From the NCBI GenBank assembly GCA_902465425.1, contig CABQNA010000040.1, forward strand, positions 1-10,231: a DNA stretch of 10,231 bases, given 5' to 3'. This DNA comes from an uncultured Collinsella sp. Its GTDB lineage: Bacteria > Actinomycetota > Coriobacteriia > Coriobacteriales > Coriobacteriaceae. A program made the translations under genes and the position numbers. The notes below the pieces were generated by a model. It was not told the origin of the DNA. It saw only the letters and a program-made list of their open reading frames with translations, and searched no databases. Below are positions 6,533 to 10,231 of this stretch, piece after piece (position 1 is the first letter of the stretch; each line of letters starts with the position of its first letter).

Positions 6533-7780
6533 ATGGCAACTAATCAAGAAACGGCCGCCATCAAGGCGCGTATGGACCGTATTCCTTCGGCGTTGTCGCC
6601 CGAGCTCGTCGAGCGCATTGCCGCCAATCGTGCTTCGGGCACTGTCAATCCGTATCGTTGCAACGACGACCAGGTCATTCGTCGTGTCGATCGCGATGTG
6701 GACAAAGGCACGCTTATGCGTCCGGCGTTTATGCGCGATACCGAAAAAATCCTCCATCTACCGGCGTACACCCGTTATGCAGGCAAAACGCAGGTTTTTA
6801 GCTTTCGAAGCAACGACGACTTGTCGCGTCGTGGTCTACACGTGCAGCTCGTCTCGCGCATTGCGCGCGATATCGGTCGCGCCCTCGGGCTCAACTGCGA
6901 TCTGATTGAAGCGATCGGTCTGGGTCACGACTTGGGGCACACGCCTTTCGGCCATGCCGGCGAGCGATTCCTCAACGATATCTATCACGAGCGCACGGGT
7001 CGTTATTTTTTCCATAACGTGCAGTCGGTCCGCGTGCTCGATGCGCTGTACGGTCGCAACGTGTCGCTTCAGACGCTCGATGGCGTGCTCTGCCACAACG
7101 GCGAGTACGAGCAGCGTGTGTTCGAGCTCTCGGACATGGGTTCCTTTGACCAGTTCGATCGAACCGTCGAGGATTGCATTGCCACAGGCTATAGCGCAAT
7201 TGAGCACTTGCGCCCCATGACGCTTGAGGGCTGTGTCGTTCGCATCTCGGATATTCTTGCCTATGCGGGGCGTGATCGCCAAGACGCCATTGCGGCGGGC
7301 CTGCTGTCACTCGACGCTTTTGACGATGGGCTTGGCGGAGCATACAACAGCTGGATTCTCACGCATGCCTCTATCGATATCGTCGAGCACAGCTATGGCA
7401 AGCCGCGCATCGAGATGAGCGAGGACCTGTTCGAGGAAATCCGCCGCGCTAAGCGCGAGAACTACGAGAAGATCTATAGCAAGGGCGGCATCGAGGGCGA
7501 CTCCGAAACGGAGCTGCGCGAGGCGTTCGATAAGCTCTATGACCGTTGCCTGCAGGATATAAACGAAGGCGACGAGTCTTCGTATATCTTTAAGCATCAC
7601 ATTTCGCGCATTGAGCGGCAGCTTTCCTACTACAATCGCACCTATGCATGGCAGGATGATAAAGATCAGACCGTAGTGGATTACATTTCGAGCATGACGG
7701 ACGGCTATTTCTGTGAGCTGACGAGCAAGCTGTTCCCGGGGCTGAAGTTTCCGCATCGTACCTATATTAACGAACGGTAG
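6533..7780 (+). CDS. dGTPase-family HD-domain triphosphohydrolase
   Basis: This 415-residue soluble protein belongs to the deoxyguanosinetriphosphate triphosphohydrolase family, which hydrolyses dNTPs to deoxynucleoside and tripolyphosphate and so tunes the dNTP pool. The HD-metal ligands are visible: H103 in GLHVQLVSRIARDIG, H132-D133 in LGHDLGHTPFGHAGE, and D240 in VRISDILAYAGRD. The family segment AYTRYAGKTQVFSF (78-91) precedes the first ligand. The C-terminal third (about 290-415) is less conserved and charged. Whether it prefers dGTP or another dNTP cannot be told from sequence. It lies between the A24 gene and rarA, 60 bases before the rarA start used here. The link to rarA in DNA replication is an inference from function, not proof of a shared pathway. 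Confidence 0.88.
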   Translation: MATNQETAAIKARMDRIPSALSPELVERIAANRASGTVNPYRCNDDQVIRRVDRDVDKGTLMRPAFMRDTEKILHLPAYTRYAGKTQVFSFRSNDDLSRRGLHVQLVSRIARDIGRALGLNCDLIEAIGLGHDLGHTPFGHAGERFLNDIYHERTGRYFFHNVQSVRVLDALYGRNVSLQTLDGVLCHNGEYEQRVFELSDMGSFDQFDRTVEDCIATGYSAIEHLRPMTLEGCVVRISDILAYAGRDRQDAIAAGLLSLDAFDDGLGGAYNSWILTHASIDIVEHSYGKPRIEMSEDLFEEIRRAKRENYEKIYSKGGIEGDSETELREAFDKLYDRCLQDINEGDESSYIFKHHISRIERQLSYYNRTYAWQDDKDQTVVDYISSMTDGYFCELTSKLFPGLKFPHRTYINER

Positions 7781-7795
7781 TTCGTATATTTTCGG

Positions 7796-7801
7796 TATAC
7801 T
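7796..7801 (+). promoter_or_regulatory. Possible -10 element upstream of rarA
   Basis: TATACT matches the -10 consensus at five of six positions and would start transcription near 7808. No good -35 is found 16-18 bases upstream and there is no TGn extension. rarA may simply be read from the upstream genes. Confidence 0.25.
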
Positions 7802-7840
7802 GTTGAGGAACAACGATTTTGATGGATGCACGGGATGGCT

Positions 7841-9190
7841 ATGGACGACCTTTTTTCTGCCTCGACGCGCGAGCGTTCCTTTAAAAATGCGCCGCTTGCG
7901 GTGCGCATGCGCCCCAATTCGCTCGACGAGTATGTGGGCCAGCAAAAGGCCGTCGGTAAGGGCTCATGGTTGCGTGCCGCGATCGAGCACGACGTGCTTT
8001 CGAGCGTGATTCTGTACGGGCCGGCCGGTACGGGTAAGACGACGCTGGCCCACATTATCGCCAACCATACCAAGAGCGAGTTTGTCGAGGTCAGCGCCGT
8101 CACGGGTACTGTGAAGGACCTGCGTCGCGTGATTGACGAGGCCAAGACGCGCCTGAATACCTACGACCGCCGCACCATTCTATTCATCGATGAGATTCAC
8201 CGCTTCTCTAAGTCGCAGCAGGATGCCCTGCTGCATGCAGTTGAGAACCGTACCGTCATTATGATTGGCGCTACGACGGAGAATCCGTACTTCGAGGTTA
8301 ACTCGGCACTGTTGTCGCGTGGGCGTGTGGTGGAGCTTGAGCATCTGAAGGATGAGGATATCGCCACGCTTATTGAACGTGCGCTTGAGGCACCGCAGGG
8401 CTTGAATGGAAAGTTCTCGGCCGATGTTGATACGGTCAAGACCATTTGTACGCTGGCTGCGGGTGATGCACGCTCGGCCCTGACGACACTTGAGCTGGCG
8501 AGCGAGATTGCCGTTACGCGTCCCGATACCGAGGGGACGCCAGCGCCGGCGGCGGGGGAGCGCTATCCCATCACCGTGGATGACGTAAAGATTGCCAACC
8601 CGCGTCGCGGCTTTACGTATGACAAAAACGGCGACATGCACTACGACATCATCAGTGCGTTCATCAAGTCCATGCGCGGTAGCGACCCCGATGCCACGGT
8701 CTACTGGCTTGCGCGCATGATCGATGCAGGGGAGGATCCTAAGTTTATTGCACGCCGTATTATGATTCATGCTTCTGAGGACGTTGGGAACGCCGACCCG
8801 CAGGCGCTTTTGGTGGCACATGCCGCGTTTAAGTCTGCCGAGGTCATTGGCTATCCCGAGTGCCGCATTAACCTGGCTCAGGCCGCTCTCTATGTGTGCT
8901 TGGCGCCAAAATCCAACGCGTGCGAGGCTTCGATCGATGCGGCGCTGGCCGATATCCATTCTAGTGGGCTTCGCGAGGTGCCGAGTCATCTGCGCGATCG
9001 CCATCGCCCGGGCAGCGATGAATACGGTATGTATAAGTATCCACATGATTATCCCGAAGGCTGGGTCGATCAGCGCTATTTGCCCGAGGGACTGGAGCGC
9101 GGTGCATTTTGGCAGCCTGCCGGCCGCGGTTGGGAAGAATGGCGCGTAGAGCAAAGTGAACGCGACCGCAGCGGGAATGCACCGAAGTAG
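7841..9190 (+). CDS. rarA: Replication-associated recombination protein A (AAA+ ATPase, MgsA/RarA)
   Basis: This cytosolic AAA+ ATPase acts at stalled replication forks and single-stranded DNA, related to eukaryotic WRNIP1/Mgs1 and to clamp loaders. Counting from ATG 7841, Walker A GPAGTGKT is at 60-67, Walker B LFIDE at 114-118, sensor 1 GATTEN at 143-148, the likely Arg finger at R160 and the sensor 2 region GDARSAL at 208-214. The C-terminal oligomerisation region (about 258-430) is intact, with DIISAFIKSMRGSDPDATVYWL and RRIMIHASEDVGNADP. The length is about 449 residues, as expected. Three in-frame ATGs compete (7826, 7835, 7841). I prefer 7841 because MDDLFS followed by APLAVRMRP matches the usual actinobacterial N-terminus; the ribosome sites are weak for all three, and GGGATGG before 7841 is the best. 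Confidence 0.95.
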   Translation: MDDLFSASTRERSFKNAPLAVRMRPNSLDEYVGQQKAVGKGSWLRAAIEHDVLSSVILYGPAGTGKTTLAHIIANHTKSEFVEVSAVTGTVKDLRRVIDEAKTRLNTYDRRTILFIDEIHRFSKSQQDALLHAVENRTVIMIGATTENPYFEVNSALLSRGRVVELEHLKDEDIATLIERALEAPQGLNGKFSADVDTVKTICTLAAGDARSALTTLELASEIAVTRPDTEGTPAPAAGERYPITVDDVKIANPRRGFTYDKNGDMHYDIISAFIKSMRGSDPDATVYWLARMIDAGEDPKFIARRIMIHASEDVGNADPQALLVAHAAFKSAEVIGYPECRINLAQAALYVCLAPKSNACEASIDAALADIHSSGLREVPSHLRDRHRPGSDEYGMYKYPHDYPEGWVDQRYLPEGLERGAFWQPAGRGWEEWRVEQSERDRSGNAPK

Positions 9191-9290
9191 CTGCTGATAA
9201 TTTTGTCCCACGTTGCTGCTAATGGCATGTTCGGTCCCCTTTGGGGTACCATGGAAAACGTCTGTATATCGATTCCTTTGGGAGGCTTGT
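9191..9290 (+). other. Intergenic leader with a small GGTCCCC/GGGGTACC hairpin
   Basis: The gap between rarA and the DUF948-like gene contains GGTCCCC (9233-9239), a TTT loop and GGGGTACC (9243-9250). It folds as a 7-bp stem with one bulged T. No T-tract follows, so it is not an intrinsic terminator for rarA. Possible promoter boxes (TTGTCC 9203-9208, TATATC 9265-9270) are weak and badly paired. Confidence 0.35.
9280..9285 (+). promoter_or_regulatory. Ribosome binding site fixing the DUF948-like start
   Basis: GGGAGG lies five bases before ATG 9291. The longer reading from 9213 would add 26 residues ahead of the membrane anchor and lacks such a site. Confidence 0.85.
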
Positions 9291-9878
9291 ATGAGTCCCA
9301 TTCAAATCGCCTTGCTGCTGCTCGCCGTTGCCGGCGTGTGGGCTATCATTGAGCTCGCGCTTACCCTGCGCAAGACCCGCACCGTTGTCGACTCGCTCGA
9401 TAAGACCGTTAACGACCTCAACAACACCATCGCCGAGGCTCAGCCTGTGGTGGCAAAGCTCGATGGCGCTGTCGATGAGCTTACGCCGGCGCTTGCCCAG
9501 ATGGAGCCGCTGCTTAAGTCGAGCAAGACGGCAGTTGATGCCCTTACCTCCAATCTCGTAGAGGTCGAAGCCGTGGTTCGCGACATTTCTGAGGTCACCG
9601 GTAGCATGGCCGAGGCCAGCAATGCTGTGTCGAGCGTGACCGACTCTGCCGCCGGTGCTGTGCAGAAGCTCTTCAATAAGGTGAAGGCTCCTGCAGCCGA
9701 CGCCGATCGCAAGCTCGCCGCTGCCGCTGCGGAGGCCGAGCAGCCTACCGAGCGCGTCCTAATTGGCGAGGACGAGGCCGCCGCGGGCGACGATGATGGT
9801 CAGAAGTCTGTATCCAAGCCGGCTCAGTATTACACCTATACGCCCGCCGAGACCTCTGAGGAGTCCTGCGATGAGTAG
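9291..9878 (+). CDS. DUF948-like single-pass membrane protein with coiled coil
   Basis: The 195-residue protein has one N-terminal membrane segment (about 4-26) directly followed by a positively charged turn (LRKTRT). A long helical region with coiled-coil character follows (about 32-130, with repeated DSLDKTVNDLNNTI and AVDELTPALAQMEPLL patterns). An Ala-rich and acidic low-complexity tail completes it (about 135-195, with GEDEAAAGDDDG). This layout matches the DUF948 family. From memory, B. subtilis YtxG is a general-stress member of this family; its biochemical role is not known. The tail is probably cytoplasmic by the positive-inside rule. The stop overlaps the next gene by eight bases, so the two are almost certainly co-translated. 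I do not assign a function beyond an envelope-associated structural or stress role. Confidence 0.75.
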   Translation: MSPIQIALLLLAVAGVWAIIELALTLRKTRTVVDSLDKTVNDLNNTIAEAQPVVAKLDGAVDELTPALAQMEPLLKSSKTAVDALTSNLVEVEAVVRDISEVTGSMAEASNAVSSVTDSAAGAVQKLFNKVKAPAADADRKLAAAAAEAEQPTERVLIGEDEAAAGDDDGQKSVSKPAQYYTYTPAETSEESCDE

Positions 9879-10231
9879 CGAAGCTACCTGCCCTATCACG
9901 CTGACCGTTGCCGGTGACCCGCGTCTCGCTCGCCTTGTGCGCATGACGGCAGCCAACGTTGGTGCCCTGTGTTCCATGTCTGTCGATCGCATCGAGGACA
10001 TCCGCATGGCTGCCGAGGAAGCATTTATTTTCGGCTGCACGGCTGTTGATTCCGATGACATCTCGATCAAATTCGATGTCGACGAATCTCACGTTGGCAT
10101 GACCTTTACCTTTGGTGACCAGGCCACCGTCGACGAGGATGACCAGGCCGCTGTGTATGCCGAGCTCATTTTGGCGAGCGTGTGCGATTCCTACGAAAAG
10201 ACTGCGGCGCCCCTGACGCTTTCCCTCGACC
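9871..10231 (+). CDS. RsbW-like anti-sigma/GHKL-fold protein with degenerate ATP site (3' partial)
   Basis: The ATG overlaps the DUF948-like stop (ATGAGTAG), and the frame stays open to the window end (120 residues seen). The sequence aligns by eye with B. subtilis RsbW. VAGDPRLARLVRMTAANV matches the first strand and helix, DRIEDIRMAAEEA (39-51) matches DEIEDLKIAVSEA, and ISIKFDVDE matches the following strand. RsbW-type proteins bind and inhibit a sigma factor and phosphorylate an anti-anti-sigma partner. Here the ATP motifs look lost: the N-box Asn is F54 and its His is A58, no DxGxG G1 box follows, and a GGLGL-type G2 is absent in the part seen. It may act without ATP or may only bind a partner. 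The C-terminus is outside the window. Family placement is fairly confident; activity is inferred. Confidence 0.7.
   Translation, partial: MSSEATCPITLTVAGDPRLARLVRMTAANVGALCSMSVDRIEDIRMAAEEAFIFGCTAVDSDDISIKFDVDESHVGMTFTFGDQATVDEDDQAAVYAELILASVCDSYEKTAAPLTLSLD

Noticed and set aside
9233..9250. Hairpin GGTCCCC-TTT-GGGGTACC as a rarA terminator
   Set aside because: No T-tract follows on either strand, and the stem has a bulge.
8180..9301. A 373-codon open frame on the - strand opposite rarA
   Set aside because: Same cause: the + strand encodes an intact AAA+ protein, and the antisense product looks like no known family.

Overview
The window looks like a housekeeping stretch of chromosome from a high-GC Gram-positive bacterium, most likely a Coriobacteriia member of the Collinsella type. 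That placement is an inference from three things: GC-rich codon use (GCC, AAG and GAG dominate, most strongly in ileS), the gene content, and GGGGAC-containing inverted repeats between genes that resemble ones I recall from Collinsella. No marker gene fixes the taxonomy. All real genes lie on the + strand. I see no rRNA, tRNA, CRISPR array, insertion sequence or phage gene.

Layout. (1) ileS (isoleucyl-tRNA synthetase) fills the first 2.8 kb, and its true start probably lies just left of the window. A long near-perfect inverted repeat that begins on the ileS stop codon follows, then a clean intrinsic terminator. (2) lspA and an rluD-type pseudouridine synthase overlap by one base (TAATG). (3) After a short gap with a candidate promoter comes a membrane-bound family 2 glycosyltransferase, closed by a strong terminator. 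(4) A minimal A24 prepilin-peptidase-like gene, a dGTPase-family HD hydrolase and rarA (replication-fork AAA+ ATPase) follow with short gaps and may be co-transcribed. (5) At the right end a DUF948-like membrane coiled-coil protein overlaps by 8 bases an RsbW-like anti-sigma/GHKL gene that runs off the window.

How the genes fit together. ileS, lspA and rluD serve translation and lipoprotein maturation. The dGTPase-family protein and RarA both touch DNA replication, through the nucleotide pool and stalled forks. The last pair is the most unusual part: the RsbW-like protein keeps the fold signature, including the IED-(hydrophobic)-(R/K) helix, but appears to have lost the N, G1 and G2 ATP-binding motifs. 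It may be a pseudokinase-type sigma-factor regulator linked to an envelope protein.

Non-coding structure is sparse but distinctive. The GGGGAC core occurs in three of the intergenic gaps, each time within or next to an inverted repeat, and a perfect 16-bp palindrome abuts the Shine-Dalgarno of the A24 gene.
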